Source: Streptomyces sp. SN-593 (GTDB lineage: Bacteria; Actinomycetota; Actinomycetes; Streptomycetales; Streptomycetaceae). Taken from it: a stretch of DNA of 64,000 nucleotides. Shown one piece after another: positions 29,808 to 38,704 of the stretch (its first letter is position 1; every line of letters starts with the position of its first letter). The translations under genes were made by a program, and so were the position numbers. The stretch spans positions 3,447,001 to 3,511,000 of the forward strand of contig NZ_AP018365.1 in assembly GCF_016756395.1 (NCBI RefSeq), given 5' to 3'. The notes under the pieces are model-generated. The model was not told where the DNA came from, ran no database searches, and was given only the letters and a program-made list of their open reading frames with translations.

Positions 29808-31382
29808 TCAGCGGGTGGTGCGGGAGGGCGCCTCGCGCAGGAGCAGGGTGACCACGAGGGCGGCGAGCAGGGCCACCCCCGCGCCCGCCAGCAGCGTCTG
29901 GTGGACGCCCGCCACGAACGCGTGCCGCGCCTGGCCGGCGGCCGGCCCGCCGGCCGCGCTCGCCCCGGCCAGCGACGAGCGGGCCGCCCGCGCGGCGGCC
30001 GGCGGCAGTCCGGCCGGCAGGTGCAGGTGCGCGCGGTAGCCGGCGCCGAGCACACTGCCGAGCACCGCGATGCCGAGCGCGCCGCCCACCTCGCGCGACA
30101 GGTCGTTCATCGCCGAACCGACGTTCTGGAGCGCGCGCGGCAGCGCGTCGGTGATCTCGGTGGTCGCCGGCGTCATCGCCAGGCCGGTGCCGGCCCCGAG
30201 CGGCACCAGGCCCGCGACGACCAGCCCGTACGGACTGCCGGTGTCCAGCCGGGAGAGCACCGCCATCGCCGCCGCCACCAGCACCAGCCCGGCCGTCCAC
30301 GGCCGCCGCGCGCCGAAGCGCTCCACCAGCCGCGGGCTCAGCCGGGTGGCGGGCACCAGCGCCGCCGCCATCGGCAGCACGCTCACCGCGGCGGTCAACG
30401 GACTGTCGCCGCGGACCAGTTGCAGGTACTGCATGGCCACGAAGATGAAGCCGAAGAAGACGAAGAACTGGAGCGTGATCGACGCCGAACCGGCCGCGAA
30501 CCGCCGGTTGCGGAACAACCTCGGGTCCAGCAGCGGGTGTTCGCGGCGCAGTTCCCATCCGACGAAGCCGGCGAGCACCAGCACGCCGAGTCCGGTCCCG
30601 CCCAGGGTCAGCGGATCGCCCCAGCCGCGGGTGGGCGCCTGGATCGCCGAGCAGACCAGCGCGAACAGCCCGGCCACCGCCAACAGCGCGCCCACCAGGT
30701 CGAGTCGGGGCCGCTCCGACTCCGCCGACTCCGGCACGAACACCAGGGTCCCGGCGGCGGCGACCACCGCGAGCACCACGTTGAGCAGGAACACCGAGCG
30801 CCACGACCAGGCTTGGAGCAGCAGGCCCGACGCGAGCAGGCCGGCGACCGCGCTCCCGCCGGCCACCGCGGTCCACGCGCTCACCGCCCTCGCCCGCTGC
30901 TCGCGCGGGAAGGTCGTGGTGAGGGTGGACAGCGTGGCCGGCATCACCAGCGCGGCGCCGGCGCCCAGCAGGCCGCGCAGGGCGATGAGCCGGCTCGGGT
31001 CGGTGGTGAGCGCGGCCAGGGCGGAGCCGGCAGCGAACAGGGTGAGCCCGGCCACCAGAGCCAGCCGCCGGCCGAACCGGTCGCCGAGCGCCCCGGCGGG
31101 CAGCAGCAGTGCGGCGAAGGCGAGGCTGTAGGCGTCCACGATCCAGGAAAGCTGCGTCTGGTCCGCGTGGGTGTCGCGGGCCAGGCTCGGCAGCGCGACG
31201 TTGAGCGAGGCCATCGCCGAGACCACCGCGCCCAGCGCGAGGCAGGTGAGGAACAGGACCACGCCGTGCCGGACGGCGGGCCCGGGCGGCTCGGCCGGCG
31301 CGGTGGCGGCGGTCCGGGGCGCCGCCGGGGCGACGGGCGGGGTAAGGGGCGGGGTGCCGCCGCGCGAGTCCGCGGTGCGCAT
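29808..31382 (-). CDS. MFS drug-efflux transporter (DHA2, 14-TM type)
   Basis: 524 residues from ATG 31382. About 14 hydrophobic segments are seen. The motif A region is LLPAGALGDRFGRRLALVAG and motif C-like glycines lie in GGSAVAGLLASGLLL. The family lead-in QLSWIVDAYSLAFAALLLPAG is near residue 85. A TetR gene sits 104 bp upstream on the same strand. Proton-coupled export of a toxic or self-made compound is likely; the substrate is unknown. Confidence 0.85.
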   Translation of the reverse strand: MRTADSRGGTPPLTPPVAPAAPRTAATAPAEPPGPAVRHGVVLFLTCLALGAVVSAMASLNVALPSLARDTHADQTQLSWIVDAYSLAFAALLLPAGALGDRFGRRLALVAGLTLFAAGSALAALTTDPSRLIALRGLLGAGAALVMPATLSTLTTTFPREQRARAVSAWTAVAGGSAVAGLLASGLLLQAWSWRSVFLLNVVLAVVAAAGTLVFVPESAESERPRLDLVGALLAVAGLFALVCSAIQAPTRGWGDPLTLGGTGLGVLVLAGFVGWELRREHPLLDPRLFRNRRFAAGSASITLQFFVFFGFIFVAMQYLQLVRGDSPLTAAVSVLPMAAALVPATRLSPRLVERFGARRPWTAGLVLVAAAMAVLSRLDTGSPYGLVVAGLVPLGAGTGLAMTPATTEITDALPRALQNVGSAMNDLSREVGGALGIAVLGSVLGAGYRAHLHLPAGLPPAAARAARSSLAGASAAGGPAAGQARHAFVAGVHQTLLAGAGVALLAALVVTLLLREAPSRTTR

Positions 31383-31486
31383 GGGGGCCTCCTGGGGCGG
31401 GATGTGCGCTGACCCCCGCACGGTCCCCCGCGGCCGCGTCCGCCTGCCACGCCGATGAATTCCCGGTGCCGTCCGACCTGCGGCTC

Positions 31487-32122
31487 CTACCGGTCGGGCC
31501 GCCGCATCCGCCGTTCCTGACGAATTCCGGGCCGGCCGTGCAGGGCCAGCCGCAGGGACGGCCCGCAGTGCCGCACGACGTCCTCGACCGGCATGGACGC
31601 GATCGGTTCGAGGGCCAGCAGGTAGCGGGTCATGATGATGCCCGCGATCTGCGAGCAGAACGCCATGGCCCGCGCGTGGGCCTGCGGGCCGCCGACGCGG
31701 TCGGCCAGCTTCTCGACGACCTCCCGCTCCAGCATCTCCTTCACGAGTACGGCGAACGACTCCTCGGTCATCACGTTGCGCACCATGGCCACCAGCGCCG
31801 GGCCGGTCTCCTCGGCGTCCCAGATGGCCAGCATGGCGCGCAGCGCCCGCAGGCTCAGCGTGGCCGGGTCGCCGTCGAGCACCCGCACCAGCACCTCGGC
31901 CGGGTTCGCCACCAGCGCCATGGACGCGCCGAACAGGCCGCGTTTGGAGCCGAAGTAGTAGCTGATCAGGGCGGCGTCCACGCCGGCGTCCGCGGCGATC
32001 GCCCGCAGCGTCACCGCCTCGTAGCCGTGTTCGAGGAACAGCCGCCGCGCCGCGGCGAGGACGGCTCCGCGCGTGTCCGCCGCCCCGGGCCGGCGCCCCC
32101 GCCGGGCCGGTCCATCCCCCAC
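31487..32122 (-). CDS. TetR-family regulator of the adjacent efflux pump
   Basis: 211 residues from GTG 32122; GTG 32131 and ATG 32251 are longer options, the last adding a low-complexity leader. The N-terminal DNA-binding domain is TRGAVLAAARRLFLEHGYEAVTLRAIAADAGVDAALISYYFGSKRGLF (helix-turn-helix ending SYYFGSK). The C-terminal ligand domain is all-helical and ends with Arg-rich RQERRMRRPDR. Gene order TetR then pump on one strand suggests control of both from the TetR promoter. Confidence 0.82.
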   Translation of the reverse strand: MGDGPARRGRRPGAADTRGAVLAAARRLFLEHGYEAVTLRAIAADAGVDAALISYYFGSKRGLFGASMALVANPAEVLVRVLDGDPATLSLRALRAMLAIWDAEETGPALVAMVRNVMTEESFAVLVKEMLEREVVEKLADRVGGPQAHARAMAFCSQIAGIIMTRYLLALEPIASMPVEDVVRHCGPSLRLALHGRPGIRQERRMRRPDR

Positions 32123-32479
32123 CCGCCCCACGATCCTCTCGGCCGCCCGACCCGCCCCCGGGAGCGAACCTAGCCGACCTGCCGCGCGCCCGGTGCCCCT
32201 CCCCGGCGGACGCGGACCCGGCCATGCGGCGAACGGCACCGAGTTTGCCACCGTTTGACCCTCGACGGACGGCCGCGGACCGCATTTCCGGCCCTAATCG
32301 AAATCCCCCGGACCCGAGAGCAGTTCACCCGTCACAGGCGTTTCTCCCGCACCCGTACGACCAGTTGGACCCACCCGGCGCAGACCGCCGGGATTCGGTT
32401 ACGAAGGGGCCTGCCGACCGCTACTGTCGTCCGCCCGGAGTTTCTTCACCAGTGCACCTGACCAGGGAGACAAGAGATC
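32123..32479. promoter_or_regulatory. divergent promoter region
   Basis: 357 bp between the TetR gene and the membrane protein gene. On the plus strand TTACGA (32399-32404), a 17-bp spacer and TACTGT (32422-32427) form a good housekeeping-type promoter. GGGAGA is the ribosome-binding site about 10 bp before ATG 32480. No clear TetR palindrome was found on the other side. Confidence 0.55.
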
Positions 32480-33031
32480 ATGACGTACGACGCGCCGCCG
32501 CCCCCCGGCTCGCCGCAGCCACCGCAGAACGCGGGCGGCCCGTCCGGGGGTTCTTTCGACCCCTCTTCGGTCGAACGGCTCGACTGGGCGATTCTCGGAA
32601 TCGGGTTCATCGTCCTCGTCTTCTCGTTCTTCGACTACTACTCCTGGGATTTCGGCGCCTACGGGGTCCACCTCGGCAGCGTGAGCTGGAGTGCCTGGCA
32701 CTTCGACCACGGGCTGTTCATAGCCTGGTTCGCGATGGTCCTCACCGTGCTGGGCGCCGGCGCGCTGGCCCTCAGCCTGTTCGTCCCCGCGGTCCAACTC
32801 CCCGCCCCGGCCCGGGCGCTGACGTTCCTCGGCTTCGGCATCGGCTTCGTGCTCTACGTGATCGCGATCTTCGCCCACTCCGACTTCGGCCCGGACGGCG
32901 GTCACGCCTTCAGCTTCTGGCTCAGCCTGATCCTCGCCGGCGTCGGCGCGGTGATCGCGCTGCTGCGGGCCCAGCAGACCGGCACGCCGCTGCCCGGTGC
33001 GCTCGGCAACCTGCCGCGCGTCGGCCGCTGA
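32480..33031 (+). CDS. four-helix membrane protein, function unknown
   Basis: 183 residues from ATG 32480. A Pro/Gly-rich N-terminus (MTYDAPPPPGSPQPPQ) is followed by about four transmembrane segments: LDWAILGIGFIVLVFSFF, LFIAWFAMVLTVLGAGALAL, ALTFLGFGIGFVLYVIAIF and FWLSLILAGVGAVIALL. It resembles small actinobacterial membrane proteins with Pro-rich tails; no named family is certain. Monocistronic, with its own promoter and terminator. Confidence 0.8.
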   Translation: MTYDAPPPPGSPQPPQNAGGPSGGSFDPSSVERLDWAILGIGFIVLVFSFFDYYSWDFGAYGVHLGSVSWSAWHFDHGLFIAWFAMVLTVLGAGALALSLFVPAVQLPAPARALTFLGFGIGFVLYVIAIFAHSDFGPDGGHAFSFWLSLILAGVGAVIALLRAQQTGTPLPGALGNLPRVGR

Positions 33032-33042
33032 CCTTCCCCCGC

Positions 33043-33069
33043 GACCGGCGCCCGTCCACGGCGCCGGTC
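33043..33069. terminator. bidirectional hairpin
   Basis: GACCGGCGCC (33043-33052) pairs perfectly with GGCGCCGGTC (33060-33069) around a 7-base loop, between convergent genes. A partial second copy of the right arm follows (about 33071-33080). Confidence 0.7.
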
Positions 33070-33091
33070 ACGGCGCCGGTCCACGACGACC

Positions 33092-34333
33092 TCAGCCGGG
33101 CCGCCGGGCGTTCAGCCGGGCGGCCTGGCGCGTGAGGTGGTCCCGCTCGGCGAGGTTGGTCGCCTCGTGGGCCGCCTCGGCGTACAGCCGGGCCGCCGCC
33201 GCGAGGTCGCCGTCGCGCTCGCGCAGGTAGGCCGCCACCGCGGCGTGGCGGGGCAGTGAGGCGTCCACCTCGGCGAGCGCCGCGAGGCCGGGGCGCGGAC
33301 CGTCCGCCTCGCCGACGGCCACCGCGCGGTTGAGCCGGACCACCGGGCTGCCGGTCAACCGCACCAACTCGTCGTACCACTCCACGATCTGCACCCAGTC
33401 GGTCTCCTCCGCCGTGGGCGCGTCCGCGTGCAGGGACGCGATGGCGGCCTGGGCCTGGTACTCGCCCAGCCGGTCGCGCGCGAGGGCGGCCTGGAGGACG
33501 CGTACGCCCTCGGCGATCATCCGGGTGTCCCACCGGCCGCGGTCCTGCTCGGCCAGCGGCACCAGGGCGCCGTCGGGGGCGGTGCGCGCGGCGCGGCGCG
33601 CGTGGTGCAGCAGCATCAGGGCGAGCAGCCCCGCGGCTTCGGGGTGGTCGATCCGGGCCGCGAGCTGCCGGGTGAGCCGGATCGCCTCGGCGGCGAGGTC
33701 CACGTCGCCGGAGTAGCCCTCGTTGAAGACGAGGTAGAGCACGCGCAGCACCGTCGCCACGTCGCCGGGCCGGTCGAGGCGCACCCCGGACACGGTGCGC
33801 TTGGCGCGGCTGATCCGCTGGGCCATGGTCGCCTCGGGCACCAGGTAGGCCCGGGCGATCTGCCGGGTGGTGAGCCCGCCGACGGCGCGCAGCGTGAGGG
33901 CGACCGCGGAGGACGGGGTCAGCGAGGGGTGGGCGCACAGGAAGTAGAGCCGGAGGGTGTCGTCGGCCGCGGACGCGGGACCGGCGTCCGGCTCCGCGTC
34001 CACGGCGTCCTCGCGCCGCCGGCGGGCGGCGTCCGCCCGGGTCGCGTCGAGGAACCGGCGCCAGGCCACGGTGACCAGCCAGCCCTTCGGATCGCGCGGC
34101 GGCTCGGCCGGCCAGGTCCGGACCGCCTCGACCAGGGCGTCCTGCACGGCGTCCTCGGCCGCCGCGAAGTCCGCTCCGCGGCGGACGAGGATCGCGAGCA
34201 CGACGGGGGTGAGGCCGCGCAGCAGCGCCTCGTCCATGGGCGGGCCCGCACCGCCGCCCCGCTCCTCCCCCGACCCGCCCGGCACCCCCGACCCGCCCGG
34301 CACCCCCGCGCCTTCCCGGTTCACCCGCGTCAC
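33092..34333 (-). CDS. ECF42-type RNA polymerase sigma factor
   Basis: 413 residues from GTG 34333, whose GTGA overlaps the stop of the DGPF gene; ATG 34239 (MDEALLRGLTPVVLAILVRRG) starts the conserved part and is the alternative. Sigma region 2 is DFAAAEDAVQDALVEAVRTWP. Region 4 is VALTLRAVGGLTTRQIARAYLVPEATMAQRISRAK. A long C-terminal TPR-like domain (~200 residues, ETDWVQIVEWYDELVRLTGSPVVRLNRAVAVGE) is typical of group ECF42 (DUF6596). ECF42 factors are usually adjacent to a DGPF/YCII protein, as here, and lack an anti-sigma factor. Confidence 0.88.
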   Translation of the reverse strand: MTRVNREGAGVPGGSGVPGGSGEERGGGAGPPMDEALLRGLTPVVLAILVRRGADFAAAEDAVQDALVEAVRTWPAEPPRDPKGWLVTVAWRRFLDATRADAARRRREDAVDAEPDAGPASAADDTLRLYFLCAHPSLTPSSAVALTLRAVGGLTTRQIARAYLVPEATMAQRISRAKRTVSGVRLDRPGDVATVLRVLYLVFNEGYSGDVDLAAEAIRLTRQLAARIDHPEAAGLLALMLLHHARRAARTAPDGALVPLAEQDRGRWDTRMIAEGVRVLQAALARDRLGEYQAQAAIASLHADAPTAEETDWVQIVEWYDELVRLTGSPVVRLNRAVAVGEADGPRPGLAALAEVDASLPRHAAVAAYLRERDGDLAAAARLYAEAAHEATNLAERDHLTRQAARLNARRPG

Positions 34334-34737
34334 TCCGTGACCGTGGGCGCCTCGGTGAGGAACGGGCGCAGCTCCAGCCACTCGTGGATGGGCCGGCCGC
34401 CCGCGCCGGGCGCTGCCGAGAGTTCCCCGGCCAGTTCCACGGCGCGGTCGTGGCCGTCCACGTCGATCACCATCCACCCGGCGATGACGTCCTTGGTCTC
34501 GGCGAACGGGCCGTCGGTGACCGGCGGCCGCCCCTCGCCGTCGTAGCGGACCCACTCCCCGCCGGGTGCGAGCGCCTGGGAGTCGACGTACTCGCCGGTC
34601 TCCTCCAGCCGGGCCGCGAAGTCGTTCATGTACCGGATGTGGTCGGAGATCTCCTGCGGCGTCCACCGGTCCATCGGCACGTTGTTCACCGCGTCCGGGG
34701 CGCCGCGGTAGTGCTTCAGCAGAAGGTACTTGGCCAT
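34330..34737 (-). CDS. YCII/DGPF-domain protein, partner of the ECF42 sigma factor
   Basis: 135 residues from ATG 34737. It contains KYLLLKHYRG, DHIRYMNDFAARLEETGEY, the DGPF motif PPVTDGPFAETKDVIAGWMVIDVD and WLELRPF. These proteins are small ferredoxin-like folds encoded beside ECF42 factors; a role as target or sensor has been proposed for the family but is unproven. Translationally coupled to the sigma gene. Confidence 0.88.
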   Translation of the reverse strand: MAKYLLLKHYRGAPDAVNNVPMDRWTPQEISDHIRYMNDFAARLEETGEYVDSQALAPGGEWVRYDGEGRPPVTDGPFAETKDVIAGWMVIDVDGHDRAVELAGELSAAPGAGGRPIHEWLELRPFLTEAPTVTE

Positions 34738-34882
34738 AGTGGTTCTCCTCGGTGCTGGGTGCGGCCCCTTGTGGTCGCGTTCCTAGCAGGGACGGAGCCG
34801 GCCGGCGGTTCTCGACATCCCCGGACGGGGCTTTTTCCCGCGGGGGGCGTACGGTCACGGGCCGGGCCGCGGCCGCACCGCC

Positions 34883-35632
34883 TCAGTCGCCGGCGCTCCG
34901 GCAGAGGAACTGCTCGAACGTGACCGCGCCGACGGCGTGTTCGGGCGCGAGGTGGCCGCCGTCCCGGAAGGCGCGGTAGGTCCGGCCGGTCAGCGGGACC
35001 CCGACCACGGGGCGCCGCCGCCCGCCGGCCCGCAGATAGGCCCGGGCGAGTTCGGCGAACCCCAGCACCTCGGGCCCGCCGACGTCGGGCACCCGCCCGG
35101 CCGGCTCACCGCCCGCGATCCCCGCCAGCCGCGCGGCGACCTCCGAGGCGTCCACGGGCTGGTCGCTCAGCCCCGCGGGCACGAACACGACCGGCAGCTT
35201 CGCCAGCGCCCTGAGCACCTGGAGCACCAGCTCGTGGAACTGCGTCGCCCGCAGCACGCTGAACCCGATCCCGGACTCCTCGATCATCTTCTCCACGGCG
35301 AACTTGCTGCGGTAGTAGCTGTACGGCACCCGGTCGACGCCGACGATCGAGATGTAGACGAGGTGCCGCACCCCCGCCCGCCGGGAGGCGTCGAGCAGGT
35401 GGCGGGCCGCCTCCTCGTCGCCGCCGCGCGGGCTGGACGCGCAGTGCACGACCGTGTCCACGCCCGCCAGCGCCTCGTCGAGGCCGGTCCCCTCGCGCAG
35501 GTCCACCGCGTACGGCGGTGCCGCGTGCCGGCTGAGCACCCGCACGTCGTGGCCGTCGGCACGCAGCCGGTCCACGACGAGCCGCCCGAGCGTTCCCGTA
35601 CCGCCGGTCACCAACGTCGTCCTCGCCGCCAT
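34883..35632 (-). CDS. NmrA-like NAD(P)-dependent SDR oxidoreductase
   Basis: 249 residues from ATG 35632. The Rossmann dinucleotide loop is TLVTGGTGTLGRLVVDRL. VDTVVHCASSPRG, LVYISIVGVDRVPYSYYRSKFAVEKM (YxxxK-like) and FSVLRATQFHELV mark an atypical SDR5 protein. It is 123 bp downstream of an ECF41 sigma gene on the same strand; ECF41 factors are often beside such oxidoreductases, so it may be the target gene. Confidence 0.85.
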   Translation of the reverse strand: MAARTTLVTGGTGTLGRLVVDRLRADGHDVRVLSRHAAPPYAVDLREGTGLDEALAGVDTVVHCASSPRGGDEEAARHLLDASRRAGVRHLVYISIVGVDRVPYSYYRSKFAVEKMIEESGIGFSVLRATQFHELVLQVLRALAKLPVVFVPAGLSDQPVDASEVAARLAGIAGGEPAGRVPDVGGPEVLGFAELARAYLRAGGRRRPVVGVPLTGRTYRAFRDGGHLAPEHAVGAVTFEQFLCRSAGD

Positions 35633-35755
35633 CGCCCTCGCCGTCCCTTCGGTGGGGGCGCTCCCCGCTGGAGCACCCTCACGGAGAAGGAACCGGCGGA
35701 CGCCCGCCGATGTGACGACGCCACGCGCGTCGCCCCCCGGCTCACCCGGACGGGC

Positions 35756-36658
35756 CTACGCCGCCTCGGCGAGCTGGCGCGCCGCGAAGGCCAGCTTCTC
35801 CGGGTTCAGCACCGCCCACACGCCGGCGATGGCGTCGCCGCGCACGTCCATCCCGACGACCGCGTACAGCCGCCCGCCGAGCCACACCGCCACCGCCGGG
35901 GAGCCGTTCGCCTCGATCACGCGCACCGCCAGCACGTCGCCGGGGACGCCGCCGAGCTTGCCGACGGTGCCGGACAGGAAGCGCATCACCCTCACCCGGC
36001 CCAGGATCGGGCGCCGGGCCGCGCTGGCCTTGCCGCCGCCGTCGCTCCACCAGGCGACGTCCTCGGCGAGCAGTCTCTCCAGCCGCGCGAGGTCGCCCTC
36101 GCGCGCCGCGCTGACGAAGGACTCGACGAGCGCGCGCTGCCGCTCCACCGCGGGCGTGAACCGGGTCTCCCGGGCCGCCACCCGCTTGACCGCCCTGCCG
36201 TACACCTGGCGGGAGTTGGCCTCGGTCAGGTCGAGCACCCCGGCGATGTCCCGGTGGCTGTAGCCGAACGCCTCGCGCAGCACGTACACCGCGCGCTCGG
36301 TGGGGTTCAGCCGCTCCAGCAGCACCAGCAGCGCGGTGGACACGGCGTCGCGCTGCTCGGCGGACTCCAGCGGCCCGAGCGCGCCCTCCCGGGTCAGCAC
36401 CGGCTCCGGCAGCCAGGGCCCGACGTAGCGTTCGCGCCGGGCCCGGGCCGACGTCAGCCGGTTCACGCACAGGTTGGTGACGACCTTGGCGAGCCACGCG
36501 CCCGGCTGCTCGATCGCGGCCCGGTCGGCGCGGCTCCACCGCAGGTACGCGTCCTGCACCGCGTCCTCCGCCTCCTCGGCGGACCCGAGCAGCCGGTAGG
36601 CCAGGCCGAACATCCTGCGGCGGTACTCCGTGAACTCCTCGGCGCTCCCAGACGTCAC
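35756..36658 (-). CDS. ECF41-type sigma factor (SigJ-like)
   Basis: 300 residues from GTG 36658. Region 2 is FGLAYRLLGSAEEAEDAVQDAYLRW; region 4 is LNPTERAVYVLREAFGYSHRDIAGVLDLTEANSRQVYGRA. The C-terminal SnoaL-like domain carries the hallmark sites of ECF41: WLPEP in the linker, DGGGK in the extension and NPEKL near the end. In this group the extension itself controls activity in place of an anti-sigma factor. The SDR gene downstream fits the usual partner. Confidence 0.9.
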   Translation of the reverse strand: MTSGSAEEFTEYRRRMFGLAYRLLGSAEEAEDAVQDAYLRWSRADRAAIEQPGAWLAKVVTNLCVNRLTSARARRERYVGPWLPEPVLTREGALGPLESAEQRDAVSTALLVLLERLNPTERAVYVLREAFGYSHRDIAGVLDLTEANSRQVYGRAVKRVAARETRFTPAVERQRALVESFVSAAREGDLARLERLLAEDVAWWSDGGGKASAARRPILGRVRVMRFLSGTVGKLGGVPGDVLAVRVIEANGSPAVAVWLGGRLYAVVGMDVRGDAIAGVWAVLNPEKLAFAARQLAEAA

Positions 36659-36689
36659 GCCGCCCAGCGTGCCACAGGGCGCGCTCCGC

Positions 36690-37364
36690 TCACCCGCCGG
36701 TCGGGACCAGCAGGGCGAGCAGCCCGGTGACGCGCTCCCCGGTGCCGGGGGTGTGCCACCCGGCGCTGAGGTGGGCGCGCGGGGCCGGGTCGGCCGGCAC
36801 CTCGGTGGACGGGTCCAAGGCGCGCAGCAGGTGCAGGGTGTGGGCGGCGTACGCGGGCGTCTCGACGGCGAGCCGGGTGCCGTCGGGCCCGTTGGCGACG
36901 GTGGTGACGACGGCGTCCACGGGCAGCGCGGGGCCGTTGAGGGTCGGGACCACCGTGAAGTCCGCCGTGTCCGAGACGGACTGCGCCTGCGGCTCGGCCC
37001 GGTCCTGCACCAGCGCGAGCAACTGAGCCTGGAGTACGGGGTCGTGGGTCCCGTCGTAGACCCAGCGGTGGCCGAGCACGCCGTGCTCGGTGGTGCCGAT
37101 CAGCGCGTGGTCGGCGCCGTCGAGCGCCGCACCGCGGTACGTCAACGGGACCAGGTAGGCGCGCCCTTCGCCCTCACCGGAGGTGTCGGTGACCACCATG
37201 AACTCGATGCCCACCTCGCCCGCGGGGTCGTCCAGCCGGAACCCGCCGGACTTGTCGAGTACGGGCGCCCGCCCGGTGCCTGCGTACCAGGGCTGGGCCG
37301 CCAGCCACGGCGCGACGAGTTCCACCTTGCTCGGTACCAGCGTGGTGTTGTGGATGAAAGCCAT
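36690..37364 (-). CDS. maltokinase N-cap-like domain protein
   Basis: 224 residues from ATG 37364. IHNTTLVPSKVELVAPWLAAQPWY, GGFRLDDPAGEVGIEFMVV and YLVPLTYRGAALDGADHALIGTTEHGVLGHRWVYDG match the Mak_N_cap fold that precedes maltokinases, but the kinase domain is absent. Similar stand-alone proteins are often labelled 'alpha-glucan branching protein' in error. Function is unknown; a glycan-related or regulatory role is only suggested by the domain. Confidence 0.7.
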   Translation of the reverse strand: MAFIHNTTLVPSKVELVAPWLAAQPWYAGTGRAPVLDKSGGFRLDDPAGEVGIEFMVVTDTSGEGEGRAYLVPLTYRGAALDGADHALIGTTEHGVLGHRWVYDGTHDPVLQAQLLALVQDRAEPQAQSVSDTADFTVVPTLNGPALPVDAVVTTVANGPDGTRLAVETPAYAAHTLHLLRALDPSTEVPADPAPRAHLSAGWHTPGTGERVTGLLALLVPTGG

Positions 37365-37490
37365 GGGGCCAGCTCATCCGAGAACGCCCGCACGGGTCAA
37401 GGCGACCGGCGCGCGAACGGGCACGCGGCCGGTGAGGCGGCGCAAGCGGACGGGCGATCGACCGCTTGCGCCCTCAGGTGTCGGACCGGT

Positions 37491-37709
37491 TCAGACCCTC
37501 GGGAACTCGTCGGCGCGCACCGCGCCCACGAACGACGCCCACGCCTCCGCGGAGAACGCCAGCGCGGGCCCCTGGGGGTCCTTCGAGTCGCGGACCGGGA
37601 CCACACCCGTGAAGCCGTCGGCGACCTCGACGCAGTTGCCCCCATCGGCGTTGCTGTACGACGACTTGCGCCACGTGGCAGCGCTCAGGTCCGTGGCAGG
37701 AGTGAACAT
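37491..37709 (-). CDS. DUF397 protein
   Basis: 72 residues from ATG 37709, with GGAGG upstream inside the 3' end of the XRE gene. WRKSSYSNADGGNCVEVADG, VPVRDSKDPQGPALAFSAEAWASFVGAVR is the whole DUF397 domain. These small proteins pair with XRE/DUF5753 regulators (WhiJ-type pairs) all over streptomycete genomes and are thought to modulate the regulator. Confidence 0.92.
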   Translation of the reverse strand: MFTPATDLSAATWRKSSYSNADGGNCVEVADGFTGVVPVRDSKDPQGPALAFSAEAWASFVGAVRADEFPRV

Positions 37710-38542
37710 GATGCGTGGTCCTCCAGTGCGGTTCGGATCATGGCCAAGGAATGCTCCGGCGTGAGCGCGAAGTCCCTGAAGCGATCGTAGGCCAACCGCA
37801 GGTGCTCCACCTCCTCGGAATCCTCGATCAACTGGCCATTGATGCTGCCTTCCAAGTAGGCAATGTTGCGGCCGCTGGGCAACCAGAGCATCGTCAGGGA
37901 GCCGCCCAGCAAGTCGTTCGGACCTGCCTCGAACGGCACGACGTGCAGCGTGACGTGAGGCAACTCTGCTGCCTGAATGAGCCGTTCAAGCTGCTCCGCC
38001 CAAGCATCCGGGTCCTTGATGCCGCGTCGAAGCGCCCCCTCGTCGATCAGGCCTCGGTAGTCCAGCAAGTTGGCGGTCCCGAAGATTCGCGCTTGGCGCT
38101 CCATCCGCTGGCGCACGCGCTCCGCCACTACGTGCTCGGGGAGCCCTCGCCGCGTGCGAAACAACGCCTCGGCATACCGCTCGGTCTGGAGCAGTCCGGG
38201 GATCACCCCCGCGACGAACTCCTGCATTCCACCGGCTTCCGTCTCCACGTCCATGAAGCCCTCGTACCGGCCCTGTTTCTTCTCCAGCTTGGCCAGTTCC
38301 CACAGGTCCGCGAGCAGGTCGCCGGTGCCGTAGAACTTGTCGAGCACCCTGGGGACGTCGGACGAGCCGAGGCGTTCGCCCTTCTCCAGCCGGTGCAGGT
38401 AGGACTGCTCGTACTTGGTCTCCGCGCCGAGCTGGATCAGGCTCAGGCCCGTCTTCTCCCGCTGCCGGGCCAGCTCCTTGGCGTAGATCCGCCGCGCGGA
38501 GGGCCTCTGGTCACTGCTGGCGTCGCCGTTGCTGTTGCTCAT
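37685..38542 (-). CDS. XRE-family regulator with DUF5753 domain (WhiJ-like)
   Basis: 285 residues from ATG 38542, preceded by GGAAGGGG. N-terminal helix-turn-helix: YAKELARQREKTGLSLIQLGAETKYEQSYLHRLEKGERLG. The DUF5753 domain follows: GVIPGLLQTERYAEALFR, MERQARIFG, LDYRGLIDEGALRRG, LIQAAELPHVTLHVVPF. It overlaps the DUF397 gene by 25 bp. Base composition looks less GC-rich than neighbouring genes, as is common for this family. It probably controls its own promoter and some developmental or metabolic genes. Confidence 0.92.
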   Translation of the reverse strand: MSNSNGDASSDQRPSARRIYAKELARQREKTGLSLIQLGAETKYEQSYLHRLEKGERLGSSDVPRVLDKFYGTGDLLADLWELAKLEKKQGRYEGFMDVETEAGGMQEFVAGVIPGLLQTERYAEALFRTRRGLPEHVVAERVRQRMERQARIFGTANLLDYRGLIDEGALRRGIKDPDAWAEQLERLIQAAELPHVTLHVVPFEAGPNDLLGGSLTMLWLPSGRNIAYLEGSINGQLIEDSEEVEHLRLAYDRFRDFALTPEHSLAMIRTALEDHASCSLLPRT

Positions 38543-38659
38543 CGCACGCCCCTTCCTCTCCTGTTGCCGGAAAGCCAGGACAAGAGCCCTCCCGCGCACG
38601 GGAGTCGAGGCTCCGACCTGGCCTCCTTCGTTCCTGTTGATCCGTCACGGCTCGCCGCA

Positions 38660-38704
38660 TTGCCTGCGGGCATAGGCAAATAAGCCCCTTTGCCCGGACA
38701 AAGG
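38660..38704. promoter_or_regulatory. two small palindromes upstream of the XRE gene
   Basis: TTGCCT-n8-AGGCAA (38660-38679) and CCTTTG-n6-CAAAGG (38687-38704) lie about 120-160 bp upstream of the regulator start, in a 372-bp gap (38543-38914) that is clearly less GC-rich than average. They are candidate operators for the XRE protein. Confidence 0.4.

Noticed and set aside
35633..35755. ECF41 promoter before the SDR gene
   Set aside because: A CGTCACAT sequence followed by CGTC is present on the minus strand, but the spacing is about 8 bp, not the expected ~16.
36690..37364. Glycogen branching enzyme or maltokinase
   Set aside because: Only the N-cap fold is present; catalytic kinase or GH13 motifs are missing and the protein ends at 224 residues.
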